The position numbers were made by a program, and so were the translations under genes. Source: Pelomonas saccharophila_A (GTDB taxonomy: Bacteria > Pseudomonadota > Gammaproteobacteria > Burkholderiales > Burkholderiaceae_C). Taken from it: a stretch of DNA of 64,000 bases. The notes under the pieces are model-generated. The model saw only the letters and a list, made by a program, of their open reading frames with translations, did no database searches and had not been told where the DNA came from. The stretch lies in contig NZ_JAVDXU010000003.1 of the NCBI RefSeq assembly GCF_031458095.1, forward strand, positions 620,001-684,000, given 5' to 3'. Positions 16,187-24,807 of the stretch are shown here, in pieces; positions within the stretch are counted from its first letter, which is position 1; every line of letters begins with the position of its first letter.

Positions 16187-16576
16187 TCAGCCGGCCGGCG
16201 CCAGATGGGTCAGCACGCAGCGCCACTGGCCCTGCACCAGACGGTAGACATCGGTGATCCATTCATCGGCGCTGATGGGGGCGCCCCTGAAAGTGCCGGT
16301 ATTGCTGCCACGCCCGGTGACGACCGCCATGTCGCCGTAGACGCTGGCCCGCACCACCCGCTTGGTCATCGATTCGTGCGTCAGCGCGCCGCTGCGGATG
16401 GCATGCAGGATGGCCTCGCGCGGGATGGGGCCCTTCTGCGGCGTCACCAGCGTCCAGTCCGGCGCGATGCATTGGGCGATGCGCTCGACATCGTTGCTGA
16501 CCATGGCCTCATTGAAGCGGTCCTCGACCGCCTGGAATGCCTGCAGCAACTCGGTATCGGCGGGACTGCCGGTCAT
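16187..16576 (-). CDS. SnoaL/NTF2-like protein (DUF4440 type)
   Basis: A small protein of 129 residues with the NTF2-like cone fold pattern: an N-terminal helix (ELLQAFQAVEDRFNEAMVSN), then IAPDWTLVTPQKGPI and the strand-rich C-terminal half ending WRCVLTHLAPAG. Such proteins are either small enzymes or ligand binders, and no catalytic residue can be assigned. Its start overlaps the stop of the VOC gene by four bases (ATGA), so the two are translationally coupled and probably controlled by the divergent TetR regulator. Confidence 0.75.
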   Translation of the reverse strand: MTGSPADTELLQAFQAVEDRFNEAMVSNDVERIAQCIAPDWTLVTPQKGPIPREAILHAIRSGALTHESMTKRVVRASVYGDMAVVTGRGSNTGTFRGAPISADEWITDVYRLVQGQWRCVLTHLAPAG

Positions 16577-17040
16577 GACGGGCTCCCCGCGGCCATCGCG
16601 TCCCAGCGGCGCTGCATTTCCTCAGGCCCTACCTCCTCGGCCTTGCTGGCGACGAACCAGCTGTAGCCAAACGGATCGGCGATCAGGCCGCTGCGGTGGC
16701 CGTGGAACTCGAGCTTGACGGCGCGCAGCAGGGTGGCGCCATGCCGCACGGCGTTCGCGACGAAGGCGTCGGCGTCGGCCACGTCGAGGTGGAGCTTGAC
16801 CGGCGAGCCGCCGAGCGTCTCGGGCCCGACGGCGCCGAAGTCGGGATACTCATCGGCGATCAAGACCCGCGTGGCGCCGAACAGCAGCTCGGCATGGCCG
16901 ATGCGGCCATCGGACGGGTCGAGCAGCTTGAAGTCCAGCTGGGCACCCAGGGCCTGGACGTAGAAGTCGATCGCGGCCTGGGCGCCCCGGACCGCCAGAT
17001 AGGGCGACAGGCTGGCCGGTGAAGTTGCGGCTGCGGGCAT
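16573..17040 (-). CDS. VOC-superfamily protein (PhnB/glyoxalase-like)
   Basis: A 155-residue vicinal-oxygen-chelate protein. The opening SPYLAVRGAQAAIDFYVQAL and the second-half DPFGYSWFVASK follow the PhnB/bleomycin-resistance pattern of two beta-alpha-beta-beta-beta units. Metal-binding positions (HAELLFG, LHLDVAD) are partly kept. The function could be binding or detoxification of a small hydrophobic compound. It is the first gene of a two-gene unit with the SnoaL-like protein, divergent from a TetR regulator only 46 bases away. Confidence 0.8.
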   Translation of the reverse strand: MPAAATSPASLSPYLAVRGAQAAIDFYVQALGAQLDFKLLDPSDGRIGHAELLFGATRVLIADEYPDFGAVGPETLGGSPVKLHLDVADADAFVANAVRHGATLLRAVKLEFHGHRSGLIADPFGYSWFVASKAEEVGPEEMQRRWDAMAAGSPS

Positions 17041-17068
17041 GATGGATCCTCCGGTGAGTGCGAATTAG

Positions 17069-17088
17069 ATTACGATACGTCACGTAAT
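17069..17088. promoter_or_regulatory. Probable TetR operator between the VOC and tetR genes
   Basis: ATTACG (17069-17074) and CGTAAT (17083-17088) form a perfect inverted repeat with an 8-base spacer that itself contains ACGT. The right arm runs into the ATG of the regulator gene. The spacer between the divergent genes is only 46 bases, so a repressor here would block both. The symmetry is seen; the role is inferred. Confidence 0.55.
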
Positions 17089-17704
17089 GAGTCAAGCATC
17101 CCCTCCCGAGGCGCCGCGCAAGCCCGGCCGCCCACCCAGCGAGGAGGCGCGCCGCCTCGCGCTGGCGACCGCCTACCGCATCCTCATCGAGGAGGGTCTG
17201 GGCCGGCTGACCATCGAGCGCGTGGCGGCCGAGTCGGGCGTCAGCAAGCCGACGATCTACAGGACCTGGACCAACGCCCAGGACCTGGCCATGGCCGCCT
17301 TCATGGCGCATCCGCCCTCCGATGAGCCGCTCCCGCGGGCCCACTCCGTGCGGGCCCGGCTGCGTGCTCACCTCGCCGGCGTCATCGCCACCTTCGCCAC
17401 ACCACGCGGGCGGCAGATCACCTTGACCATGGCCTCGGCAGATCCCGACAGTGAACTGGCCAAGGCCTTTCGCAATCAGGTGATCCTGAAGAGCCGTGAG
17501 GCCGGCCGCCAGATCATCGAGGCGGCCATGGCGGCGCGCGAGATCCGCTCCGGCATCGACATCGAGGTGGCCCTGGACATGATCTACGGGCCGCTGTTCT
17601 TCCGCCTGCTGGTGGGCCACCGGCCGCTGTCACTGCAGCTGGCGGAGCAGTTGGTCGAGACGCTCTTCACCGGTGTGGGCGCGGCGCCGGATTCGCCCGG
17701 CTGA
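17087..17704 (+). CDS. TetR-family transcriptional regulator
   Basis: A 205-residue regulator. The helix-turn-helix lies at about residues 25-65, with LTIERVAAESGVSKPTIYRT and WTNAQDLAMAAF. The C-terminal half is the variable helical ligand domain (TetR_C type with LVGHRPLSLQLAEQLVETLF near the dimer interface). The N-terminus KPGRPPSEEAR is a short basic arm common in this family. The ATG overlaps the palindrome described at the divergent promoter, so autorepression is likely. The target should be the VOC-SnoaL pair; the ligand is unknown. Confidence 0.85.
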   Translation: MSQASPPEAPRKPGRPPSEEARRLALATAYRILIEEGLGRLTIERVAAESGVSKPTIYRTWTNAQDLAMAAFMAHPPSDEPLPRAHSVRARLRAHLAGVIATFATPRGRQITLTMASADPDSELAKAFRNQVILKSREAGRQIIEAAMAAREIRSGIDIEVALDMIYGPLFFRLLVGHRPLSLQLAEQLVETLFTGVGAAPDSPG

Positions 17705-17714
17705 CGCGCAGGGC

Positions 17715-18881
17715 TCATCGCCGCCCGGCAACGGCCAGGGCACCCAGTGCCGCCACCGCGCCCAGGGCCGGCACGGCGCGCCAGCCGAAGGAGGCCAGCA
17801 GCGTCGAGCCCAGGGCCGCACCGCTGGCCATGCCGACGAACATGGTGCTGACGAGCACGGCGTTCAGCCGGCTGCGCGAGGCCGAGTCCAGGCTGTAGAC
17901 CACGCTCTGGTGCGACACCAGCGCCGCCTGCACGCCCAGGTCGAAGACGATGGCCACGCCCACCAGCAGCCACAGCGAGGCCGGGGCCAGGGCCTGCACG
18001 GCAAAGGCGATGAAGACCAGCAGCGCACCGATGCGGATGACGGCCTGCGGGCCGCGCCGGTCCGCCAGGCCGCCGGCCAGCGGCGCCGCCAGGGCTCCCG
18101 CCGCGCCGGCCAGGCCGAAGGCGCCGGCCACCGCGCTGCCCTGGCCGAAGTCCGGGCCCGCCAGCACCAGGGCCAGGGTCGACCAGAAGGCGCTGAAGGC
18201 CACGCTCAGCAGGCCCTGGGCGATCGCCGCGCGCCGCAGCGGCGCATGACGCATCCACAGCCCGGCCATCGACGCCAACAGCGAGCCATACCCCGCCGAC
18301 GTCGCCGGCACGAAGCTCGGCAGGCTGCGCCACAGCAGCGGGATCAGGGCAGCCACGGCAATGGCCGCCACCGCGTAGACCGCACGCCAGCCCGCCGCAG
18401 CCGCCAGCGAACCGCTGGCCACCCGCGACAGCAGGATGCCCAGCAGCAGCCCCGTCATGACCTGGCCGACACGCTTGCCGCGCTCGGCCTCGGGTGCCAG
18501 CGCCGCCACGGCGGGCACGATGTCCTGGGCCAGGGTCGCGGCCAGGCCGATGGCCACGCTGGCCACGCACAGGGCCGCAAAGCCCGGCGCCAGCGCCGCC
18601 AGCGACAGGGCCAAGACCAGCGCTGCAGCCTTGATGACGATGATGCGGCGGCGGTCGAAGCGGTCACCCAGCGGCGAAAGCAGCAGGATGGCGGCGCCGT
18701 AGCCGAGCTGGGTCAGCGTGGGCAGCAGGCCGATCGCGGCACTACCGACGCCGAACTGCCCGGACAGCAGGCCCAGCAGGGGTTGCACGTAATAGATGGA
18801 CGCCACGGCCAAGCCGGTGGCCGTGGCGAGCAGCAGGGACAGCGCGGGACTGAGCACGGTGATCTGGGGTGTGGACTTCAT
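17715..18881 (-). CDS. MFS efflux transporter (Bcr/YdhP-like, 12 helices)
   Basis: A 388-residue inner-membrane transporter with about twelve helices. The N-terminus has ASIYYVQPLLGLL, typical of drug/arabinose-type DHA1 exporters, and motif A as SPLGDRFDRRRII. The second half has GGLADRRGPQAVIR. It likely exports a small organic compound or drug. Its 3' end lies ten bases from the end of the TetR gene in convergent orientation, and it is divergent from a LysR-type regulator with a 73-base spacer. That spacer carries AGTCGT/ACGACT arms (18899, 18933), which may be the regulator's site. Confidence 0.83.
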   Translation of the reverse strand: MKSTPQITVLSPALSLLLATATGLAVASIYYVQPLLGLLSGQFGVGSAAIGLLPTLTQLGYGAAILLLSPLGDRFDRRRIIVIKAAALVLALSLAALAPGFAALCVASVAIGLAATLAQDIVPAVAALAPEAERGKRVGQVMTGLLLGILLSRVASGSLAAAAGWRAVYAVAAIAVAALIPLLWRSLPSFVPATSAGYGSLLASMAGLWMRHAPLRRAAIAQGLLSVAFSAFWSTLALVLAGPDFGQGSAVAGAFGLAGAAGALAAPLAGGLADRRGPQAVIRIGALLVFIAFAVQALAPASLWLLVGVAIVFDLGVQAALVSHQSVVYSLDSASRSRLNAVLVSTMFVGMASGAALGSTLLASFGWRAVPALGAVAALGALAVAGRR

Positions 18882-18954
18882 GGGTCGGCAGTGTGGCGAG
18901 TCGTAAAAACCCTTGCTAGACGCAGAGCCCGCACGACTGCCATACGCTTGACGC

Positions 18955-19872
18955 ATGAGCACGACCTTCGACCGCCTGCTGCTGATGCAGACCTTCATCC
19001 GCATCGTCGAGGCCGGCAGCCTGTCGGCCGCGGCGCGCCAGCTCGGCACCACCCAGCCCACGGTCAGCCGCCGCCTGCAGGCCCTGGAGCGCCAGCTCGG
19101 CCAGCCCCTGGTGCAACGCTCCACGCACGCGCTGCGCCTGACCGAGACCGGCCAGCGCGCCTACGCAAGGGCCAAGGCCCTGGCGGTGGATTGGGAATGC
19201 TTCGAGCAGTCGCTGCGCGCCGAGCCCGGCCTGCCCGAGGGCCTGCTGCGCGTGCAGGTGCCGCATGCCTTCGGCCAGGAGCATCTCATCCCCTCTCTCG
19301 TCCAGGCGCTGAAGGCCGCGCCGGGCCTGCGCGTGGACTGGCTGCTCAACGACGCGCCGCCCAACTTCATCGAGCAGGGGCTGGACTGCGCCATCCGCGT
19401 CGGCGGCAAGGCTGAGGGCTCCGTCGTCGCCATCGAGCTGGCCCGCGTGCCGCGCGTGCTCGTGGCCGCGCCGGCGCTGGTGGAGGGGCGGCGCATCGCC
19501 ACGCCCGACGACCTCGCCGAGCTGCCCTGGGTGGCGCTGTACACCTTCTACCGCCAGGAGGTGGCGCTGAAGCGCGAAGGCGACGGCGAACGCGCCCGCA
19601 TCGCCATCCGTCCCGTGCTGGCGACCGACAGCCTGTATGCGACGCGCGAGGCCGTGCGCCTGGGCCTGGGCGCGGCCCTGCTGTCGGGCTGGTCGGTGCG
19701 CGAGGACATCGCCCAGGGCCGCCTGGTTCAATTGCTGCCGCCCTGGCGCGGCGAGGCGCTGCCGGTGCACCTGCTCTATCCCAACCCGCCGGCGCCACCG
19801 GCCCGGCTGCGCTATTTCATCGAGGCCATGCGGCGCAGCATGGCCGGGCCGCTGTGGCCAGATATGCGCTAG
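18955..19872 (+). CDS. LysR-family transcriptional regulator
   Basis: A 305-residue LysR regulator. The helix-turn-helix is LSAAARQLGTTQPTVSRRLQ at about residues 23-42; the substrate-binding domain follows from about residue 90. The protein has the usual CrgA/AaeR-like pattern of LDCAIRVG and GLGAALLSGWSVREDI. It is divergent from the MFS gene and most likely activates or represses it in response to a transported compound. The next gene on the same strand starts 15 bases later but is functionally unrelated. Confidence 0.88.
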   Translation: MSTTFDRLLLMQTFIRIVEAGSLSAAARQLGTTQPTVSRRLQALERQLGQPLVQRSTHALRLTETGQRAYARAKALAVDWECFEQSLRAEPGLPEGLLRVQVPHAFGQEHLIPSLVQALKAAPGLRVDWLLNDAPPNFIEQGLDCAIRVGGKAEGSVVAIELARVPRVLVAAPALVEGRRIATPDDLAELPWVALYTFYRQEVALKREGDGERARIAIRPVLATDSLYATREAVRLGLGAALLSGWSVREDIAQGRLVQLLPPWRGEALPVHLLYPNPPAPPARLRYFIEAMRRSMAGPLWPDMR

Positions 19873-19887
19873 GGCTATCCTGCTCCC

Positions 19888-20637
19888 ATGAACGACGACG
19901 ACCTGCTGCGCTACTCGCGCCATCTGCTGCTCGACGAGATCGGCATCGAGGGCCAGCAACGCCTGCTCGACGCCGGCGCCCTCGTCATCGGCGCCGGCGG
20001 CCTGGGCTCGCCGGTGGCCCTGTATCTCGCCTCGGCCGGCGTCGGCCGCATCACTCTGGTCGACCACGACACGGTGTCGCTGACCAATCTGCAGCGCCAG
20101 ATCGCCCACGACATGGCCAGCCTGGAGCTTCCCAAGGTCGAGTCCGCCGCCGCCCGCATGGCGGCCCTGAACCCCGGTGTGCGGGTGCGCGCCCTGGCGT
20201 GCAAGGCCGACGCAGCGCTGCTCGACGACGAGGTCCCGCAGGCCGATGTCGTCATCGACTGCACCGACAACTTCGCCACCCGCCATCTCGTCAACGCGGC
20301 CTGCGTTCGCCACGGCAAGCCGCTGGTCTCGGGCGCGGCCATCGGCTTTGACGGCCAGATCAGCGTCTATGACAGCCGCTCGGGCGAGACGCCCTGCTAT
20401 GCGTGCCTGTTCCCGCCCGAGTCCGGCTTCGAGGACGTGGCCTGCTCCACCATGGGCGTGTTCGCGCCGCTGGTGGGCATCGTCGGCAGCCTGCAGGCGG
20501 CCGAGGCGCTCAAGCTGCTGGCCGGCATCGGCGAGCCCCTGGCCGGGCGGCTCTTGATGCTGGACGGCCGCCGCATGCAATGGAGCGAGATCGCCATGCA
20601 GCGCGACCCCGAATGCTCGGTCTGCGGCGCTGGATGA
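19888..20637 (+). CDS. moeB: MoeB/ThiF-family adenylyltransferase (HesA/MoeB)
   Basis: A 249-residue E1-like enzyme of exactly the E. coli MoeB length. The nucleotide-binding loop is VIGAGGLGSPVALYL, followed by DHDTVSLTNLQRQ and DCTDNFATRHLVN. The zinc-binding cysteine pairs are CYAC in the middle and CSVC at the very end. The crossover segment CSTMGVFAPLVGIVG is kept. It should adenylate the C-terminal glycine of a sulfur-carrier protein such as MoaD or ThiS. There is no moaD or thiS beside it, so the partner cannot be told from context. Confidence 0.88.
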   Translation: MNDDDLLRYSRHLLLDEIGIEGQQRLLDAGALVIGAGGLGSPVALYLASAGVGRITLVDHDTVSLTNLQRQIAHDMASLELPKVESAAARMAALNPGVRVRALACKADAALLDDEVPQADVVIDCTDNFATRHLVNAACVRHGKPLVSGAAIGFDGQISVYDSRSGETPCYACLFPPESGFEDVACSTMGVFAPLVGIVGSLQAAEALKLLAGIGEPLAGRLLMLDGRRMQWSEIAMQRDPECSVCGAG

Positions 20638-20691
20638 AATCCCGTAAGCGCCTCTGAATGGGGCGGAAAATTCGGTCCTGACCTGCCCACA

Positions 20692-21591
20692 ATGTCTCTT
20701 CGCCCCATGAAGCCCACCGACGTCCCGACGCGCAACTTCCCGACCGCCAAGGAGGAGTGCCGCGACCTGCCTCCCCACCCCGACTACGACGGCCCGGGCG
20801 CGGCCTACAACCTGGCCTTCAAGGACGAGAGCTTCCTGCTGCGCCAGGACATGCGCGCCGTGCGCATGCAGCTGGAGCTGATGAAGCCCGAGCTGCTGCA
20901 GAACGAGCAGGGCGTCAAATCCACCATCGTCATCTTCGGCAGCGCCCGCATCCTGTCGGCCGAAGCCGCCCAGGCCCTGCTGACGGTGGCCGAGGACCGC
21001 GGCGACGAGGCCGGCGCGGCACGCGCCCGCCGCCACATCGCCATGAGCCGCTACTACGAGGAAGCGCGCCGCTTCGCCCAGATCGCGACGGCCGCCTGCG
21101 TCGAGCGCGGCAACCATGTCGTCATCGCCACCGGCGGCGGCCCCGGCATCATGGAAGCCGGCAACCGCGGCGCCTACGAGATGGGCGGCAAGAGCGTCGG
21201 GCTGAACATCGTGCTGCCGCACGAGCAGTACCCCAACCCCTACATCACGCCGGAACTGTGCTTCCGCTTCCACTACTTCGGCCTGCGCAAGATGCATTTC
21301 CTGATGCGCGCCGTGGCCCTGGTCTGCTTCCCCGGCGGCTTCGGCACGCTGGATGAACTCTTCGAGACGCTGACGCTGATCCAGACCCGCAAGAGCCGGC
21401 CGCGCCCCATCCTGCTGTTCGGGCGCGAGTTCTGGACCAAGCTGATCAACATCGAGCTGCTGATCGAGACCGGCATGGTCAATCCCGCCGACGCCCAGCT
21501 CTTCCACTACGTCGAGACCGCCGAGGAAGCTTGGGGCCTGCTCGAATCCCAACCCGAACTCGCCGCGCCCGCGAGCGCCGCCACGCCATGA
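20692..21591 (+). CDS. LOG-family protein (cytokinin riboside 5'-monophosphate phosphoribohydrolase-like)
   Basis: A 299-residue protein of the long LOG type. The nucleotide-binding core has IFGSARI, ATGGGPGIMEAGNRGA, the diagnostic PGGFGTLDELFETLT and RPILLFGREFW. Members of the family hydrolyse nucleoside 5'-monophosphates between base and ribose phosphate; some bacterial members act in general nucleotide salvage rather than hormone production. An N-terminal 80-residue extension with a conserved-looking FRFHYFGLRK later in the chain marks the larger bacterial subgroup. A second ATG at 20707 is possible. Its stop overlaps the start of the arginase gene (ATGA). Confidence 0.85.
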   Translation: MSLRPMKPTDVPTRNFPTAKEECRDLPPHPDYDGPGAAYNLAFKDESFLLRQDMRAVRMQLELMKPELLQNEQGVKSTIVIFGSARILSAEAAQALLTVAEDRGDEAGAARARRHIAMSRYYEEARRFAQIATAACVERGNHVVIATGGGPGIMEAGNRGAYEMGGKSVGLNIVLPHEQYPNPYITPELCFRFHYFGLRKMHFLMRAVALVCFPGGFGTLDELFETLTLIQTRKSRPRPILLFGREFWTKLINIELLIETGMVNPADAQLFHYVETAEEAWGLLESQPELAAPASAATP

Positions 21592-22508
21592 CCAAACTCC
21601 GCAATGTCTCCCTGATCGGCGCCCCCACCGACATCGGCGCCGGTGCCCGCGGCGCCAGCATGGGCCCCGAGGCCATGCGTGTGGCCGGCCTGGCCGAAGC
21701 CCTGCGCGCCCGCGGTGTCGATGTCGTCGACCGCGGCAACCTCAGCGGCCCTTCCAATCCCTGGCTGCCGCCCACCGACGGCTACCGCCATCTGCAGGAA
21801 GTGGTGGCCTGGAACCAGACCGTGCACGAGGCCGTCTACAACGAGCTCAAGACCGGCCGCATGCCCATCCTGCTGGGCGGCGACCATTGCCTGGGCCTGG
21901 GCTCCATCAGCGCCGTGGCGCGCCACTGCCGCGACGCCGGCAAGAAGTTGCGCGTGCTGTGGCTGGACGCCCATGCCGACTTCAACACCAGCGAGCTGAC
22001 CCCCAGCGGCAACATCCACGGCATGCCGGTGGCCTGCCTGTGCGGCTTCGGCCCCAAGGAGCTCATCGAGATCGGCGGCCATGTGCCGGCCATCTCGCCG
22101 AAGTGGATCCGCCAGATCGGCATCCGCAGCGTTGACGAGGGCGAACGCGCCTTCGTGCACGAGCACGACCTGGAAGTGTTCGACATGCGCTTCATCGACG
22201 AGATGGGCATGCGCCACACCATGGAGCTGGCCCTGGCGACTCTGGACGACAACACCCATCTGCACGTCAGCTTCGACGTCGACTTCCTCGACCCCGTCAT
22301 GGCGCCCGGCGTCGGCACGACGGTCGGCGGCGGCCCGACCTACCGCGAAGCGCATCTGTGCATGGAGATGATTGCCGACACCGGCCGCATGGCTTCCATG
22401 GACCTGATGGAGCTGAACCCGGCGCTGGACGAGAAGAACCGCACCGCCCTGGTGGCCGTGGACCTCATCGAGTCCCTCTTCGGCAAATCCACGCTGATGC
22501 GCAAGTGA
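21588..22508 (+). CDS. rocF: Arginase (ureohydrolase family)
   Basis: A 306-residue Mn-dependent ureohydrolase that should cleave arginine to ornithine and urea. Metal and active-site motifs are GGDHCLGLGS, WLDAHADFNT and SFDVDFLDP, followed by PGVGTTVGGGPTYREAH, which is the arginase rather than agmatinase form. Length matches bacterial RocF. The start codon overlaps the LOG stop, so the two genes are coupled. Agmatinase or guanidinobutyrase cannot be fully excluded. No urease or ornithine-catabolic genes lie nearby. Confidence 0.85.
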   Translation: MTKLRNVSLIGAPTDIGAGARGASMGPEAMRVAGLAEALRARGVDVVDRGNLSGPSNPWLPPTDGYRHLQEVVAWNQTVHEAVYNELKTGRMPILLGGDHCLGLGSISAVARHCRDAGKKLRVLWLDAHADFNTSELTPSGNIHGMPVACLCGFGPKELIEIGGHVPAISPKWIRQIGIRSVDEGERAFVHEHDLEVFDMRFIDEMGMRHTMELALATLDDNTHLHVSFDVDFLDPVMAPGVGTTVGGGPTYREAHLCMEMIADTGRMASMDLMELNPALDEKNRTALVAVDLIESLFGKSTLMRK

Positions 22509-22518
22509 GGCTGCACGC

Positions 22519-23352
22519 ATGGACGCCACGCCCTATCTGCTCGTCCAGCTCAGCGACCCGCACATCACCCATCCGGGCAAGCTGATCTGCGGCCGTGTCG
22601 ACACCGCGGCCGCGCTGCGCCACGCCGTCGAGCGCGTGCTGCAAATCCGGCCGCGGCCCGTGGCTGTGCTGGTCAGCGGCGACCTTGTCGATGCCGGCCA
22701 CCCGGCCGAATACGCCCAGCTGCGCGAGCTGCTGCTGCCGCTGATCGAAGCCCGCCTGCCGCTGGCCCTGCTGCCCGGCAACCACGACGCCCGCGGCCCG
22801 CTGCAGGAGGCCTTTGCGGGCCTCGCGAACGTGCACCGCGGCGAGCCCGGCGCGGCCGCCATCCAGTACGCGCTGGACCTGCCCGGTCCGCTGCGCCTCG
22901 TCGTGCTGGACAGCCTGATGCCTGGCCGGCCCGAAGGTGGTTTCGATGACGCACGGCTGGCGCAAGCCCAAGGCCTGCTCGCCGAGCGCCACGGCATTCC
23001 CACGCTCGTCGCCCTGCACCACCCGCCCCACACCACCGGCCTCGCCGCCATGGATGCGATGGCCCTGCAGCAGGGCCTGGCCGGCTTCGAGGCGCTGATC
23101 TCCCGCCACCCGCAGGTGCAGCGCGTGGTCTGTGGCCATCTGCACCGCATGACGCTGGGCCAGGTGGCTCACGCCCCCGTCATCAGTGCGCCCTCCACCG
23201 CCCATCAGGTGGCGCTGGACCTCGCGCCCGACGCACCCCTGGCCATCGCGCTCGAACCCGCCGGCTGGCTCATCCATGCCTGGGGCCCCGGCCTGCCCCT
23301 GGTCAGCCATCTCGCCCACGCCGGCCACCCCGAGGTCATCCCCGATCTGTGA
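22519..23352 (+). CDS. CpdA-like metallophosphodiesterase
   Basis: A 277-residue cytosolic calcineurin-type phosphodiesterase. The motifs appear in the class III cyclic-nucleotide phosphodiesterase order: QLSDPHI, SGDLVDAGH, LPGNHDAR, LHHPPH and CGHLHR. There is no signal peptide. The 3',5'-cAMP phosphodiesterase CpdA is the best-known relative; glycerophosphodiesterase (GpdQ-type) activity is an alternative. It follows arginase by ten bases in the same direction, so it is probably in the same transcript. Confidence 0.8.
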   Translation: MDATPYLLVQLSDPHITHPGKLICGRVDTAAALRHAVERVLQIRPRPVAVLVSGDLVDAGHPAEYAQLRELLLPLIEARLPLALLPGNHDARGPLQEAFAGLANVHRGEPGAAAIQYALDLPGPLRLVVLDSLMPGRPEGGFDDARLAQAQGLLAERHGIPTLVALHHPPHTTGLAAMDAMALQQGLAGFEALISRHPQVQRVVCGHLHRMTLGQVAHAPVISAPSTAHQVALDLAPDAPLAIALEPAGWLIHAWGPGLPLVSHLAHAGHPEVIPDL

Positions 23353-23381
23353 GCGCGGTGCCCCATGCGAGGATGGCTTGC

Positions 23382-24800
23382 ATGAAGAAGACAAGCCTCC
23401 TCGTCGCTGCCCTGCTGTCCTCGGCCGCCCTCGCGCAGACGCCGCCGCCCAGCGACACCGAGCGCTACACCCTCTTCCAGGCCCCGGTCACGCTGCTGCG
23501 CAATGCCCAGCTCTACGACGGCACGGGCAGTGCGCCACGCGAGCACATGAGCGTGCTGATTCGCGACGGCCGCATCGCGGACGTGAAGCCCGATGGCGAA
23601 CTCAAGGCCCCGGCCGGCGCGCTGGTGAAGGAGCTGAACGGCGGCGCGCTGATGCCCGGCTTCGTGCTGCTGCACGAGCACCTGTTCTACCCGACCGAAC
23701 GCGGCAGCTACGGCGCCTTCTTCCAGAGCTTCCCGCTGCTCTACCTCGCCGGCGGCGTGACGACGATGCGCACGGCCGGCAGCATGAGCCCCTATGCCGA
23801 CCTCAACACCTGGAAGGACATCCGCGACGGCAAGGCACCGGGGCCCGACCTGGACGTGACGGCCCCCTTTCTGAACGGCATCCAGGCCTTCGTGGCCCAG
23901 GTGCCGCGCCTTGTGAATGCCGAGGACGCCGTGCGCCAGGTGGGCTACTGGGCCGACGTCGGCGCGACCTCGTACAAGGGCTATATGCACCTGACGCGCG
24001 AGCAGCTCGATGCCATCGTGAAAGCTGCGCATGAACGCAAGGCCAAGGTCACTGCTCATCTGTGCGCGGTGACCTATGCCGAGGCGACCGCCATGGGCAT
24101 AGACAACCTGGAGCATGGCTTCTTCGCGTCCACGGACTTCGTCGACGGCAGGCAGCCAGACGTCTGCCCCAGCGGCGACGCCGCCCCCAAGTCCCTCGAC
24201 GCGCTGGCCGTCGACGACCCGCGCATGGCCGCCCTGCAGCGCCAGATGATCGACAAGAAAGTCGCCCTGACGTCGACGCTGACCATCTTCGAGACTTTTT
24301 CCTACGGCCGCCCCATGGCCCCGGCCGCGGCACTGGACCTGCTGATGCCGCAACTGCGCGAGCAATACGTGAGCCGCTACACGGCCATCCAGCGCGGCGG
24401 CCCCAACCCGCATGGCCGCATCTTTCCGAAGAACATGGTCTGGGAGAAACAGTTCCATGACGCCGGCGGCCTGCTCGTCGCCGGCACCGACCCGACGGGC
24501 TATGGCGGCGTCATCCCGGGCTGGTCGTCGCTGCGCCAGTTCGAACTGCTGCGCGAGGCCGGCTTCGACACGGCAACCACCGTCAAGGTCATGACGTCCA
24601 ATGGCGCCACCTATCTGGGTCGCAGCGCCGACATCGGCCGCATCGCCCCGGGCCTGCGCGCCGACCTGATCGCTTTTGCCGCGCCGCTGGATGCGGCCAA
24701 GCCGGCCCTGCCCGAAGTGGCCTGGACGATGAAGGCCGGCCGGGCCTGGGACCGGGCCAAGATCCTGAATGCCTGGAAGGGCCAGGTCGGTCTGCGCTGA
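23382..24800 (+). CDS. Secreted metal-dependent amidohydrolase (imidazolonepropionase/prolidase-like)
   Basis: A 472-residue exported hydrolase with signal peptide MKKTSLLVAALLSSAALAQ. The amidohydrolase (TIM-barrel) metal sites are HEHLFY, a probable carboxylated lysine in TSYKGYM, VTAHLCAV, LEHGFF and AGTDPTGYGG. The composite beta domain includes NAQLYDGTG at the front and APGLRADLIAF at the end. Periplasmic members include Xaa-Pro or Xaa-Arg dipeptidases and other amide hydrolases; the substrate is unclear. An in-frame ATG nine bases upstream is a less suitable start because it would extend the n-region. It lies 29 bases after the phosphodiesterase gene. Confidence 0.8.
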   Translation: MKKTSLLVAALLSSAALAQTPPPSDTERYTLFQAPVTLLRNAQLYDGTGSAPREHMSVLIRDGRIADVKPDGELKAPAGALVKELNGGALMPGFVLLHEHLFYPTERGSYGAFFQSFPLLYLAGGVTTMRTAGSMSPYADLNTWKDIRDGKAPGPDLDVTAPFLNGIQAFVAQVPRLVNAEDAVRQVGYWADVGATSYKGYMHLTREQLDAIVKAAHERKAKVTAHLCAVTYAEATAMGIDNLEHGFFASTDFVDGRQPDVCPSGDAAPKSLDALAVDDPRMAALQRQMIDKKVALTSTLTIFETFSYGRPMAPAAALDLLMPQLREQYVSRYTAIQRGGPNPHGRIFPKNMVWEKQFHDAGGLLVAGTDPTGYGGVIPGWSSLRQFELLREAGFDTATTVKVMTSNGATYLGRSADIGRIAPGLRADLIAFAAPLDAAKPALPEVAWTMKAGRAWDRAKILNAWKGQVGLR

Positions 24801-24807
24801 CGACGTC

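Noticed and set aside
18916..21552. An 878-codon open frame on the minus strand
   Set aside because: It lies opposite the LysR, MoeB-like and LOG genes and shows no domain.
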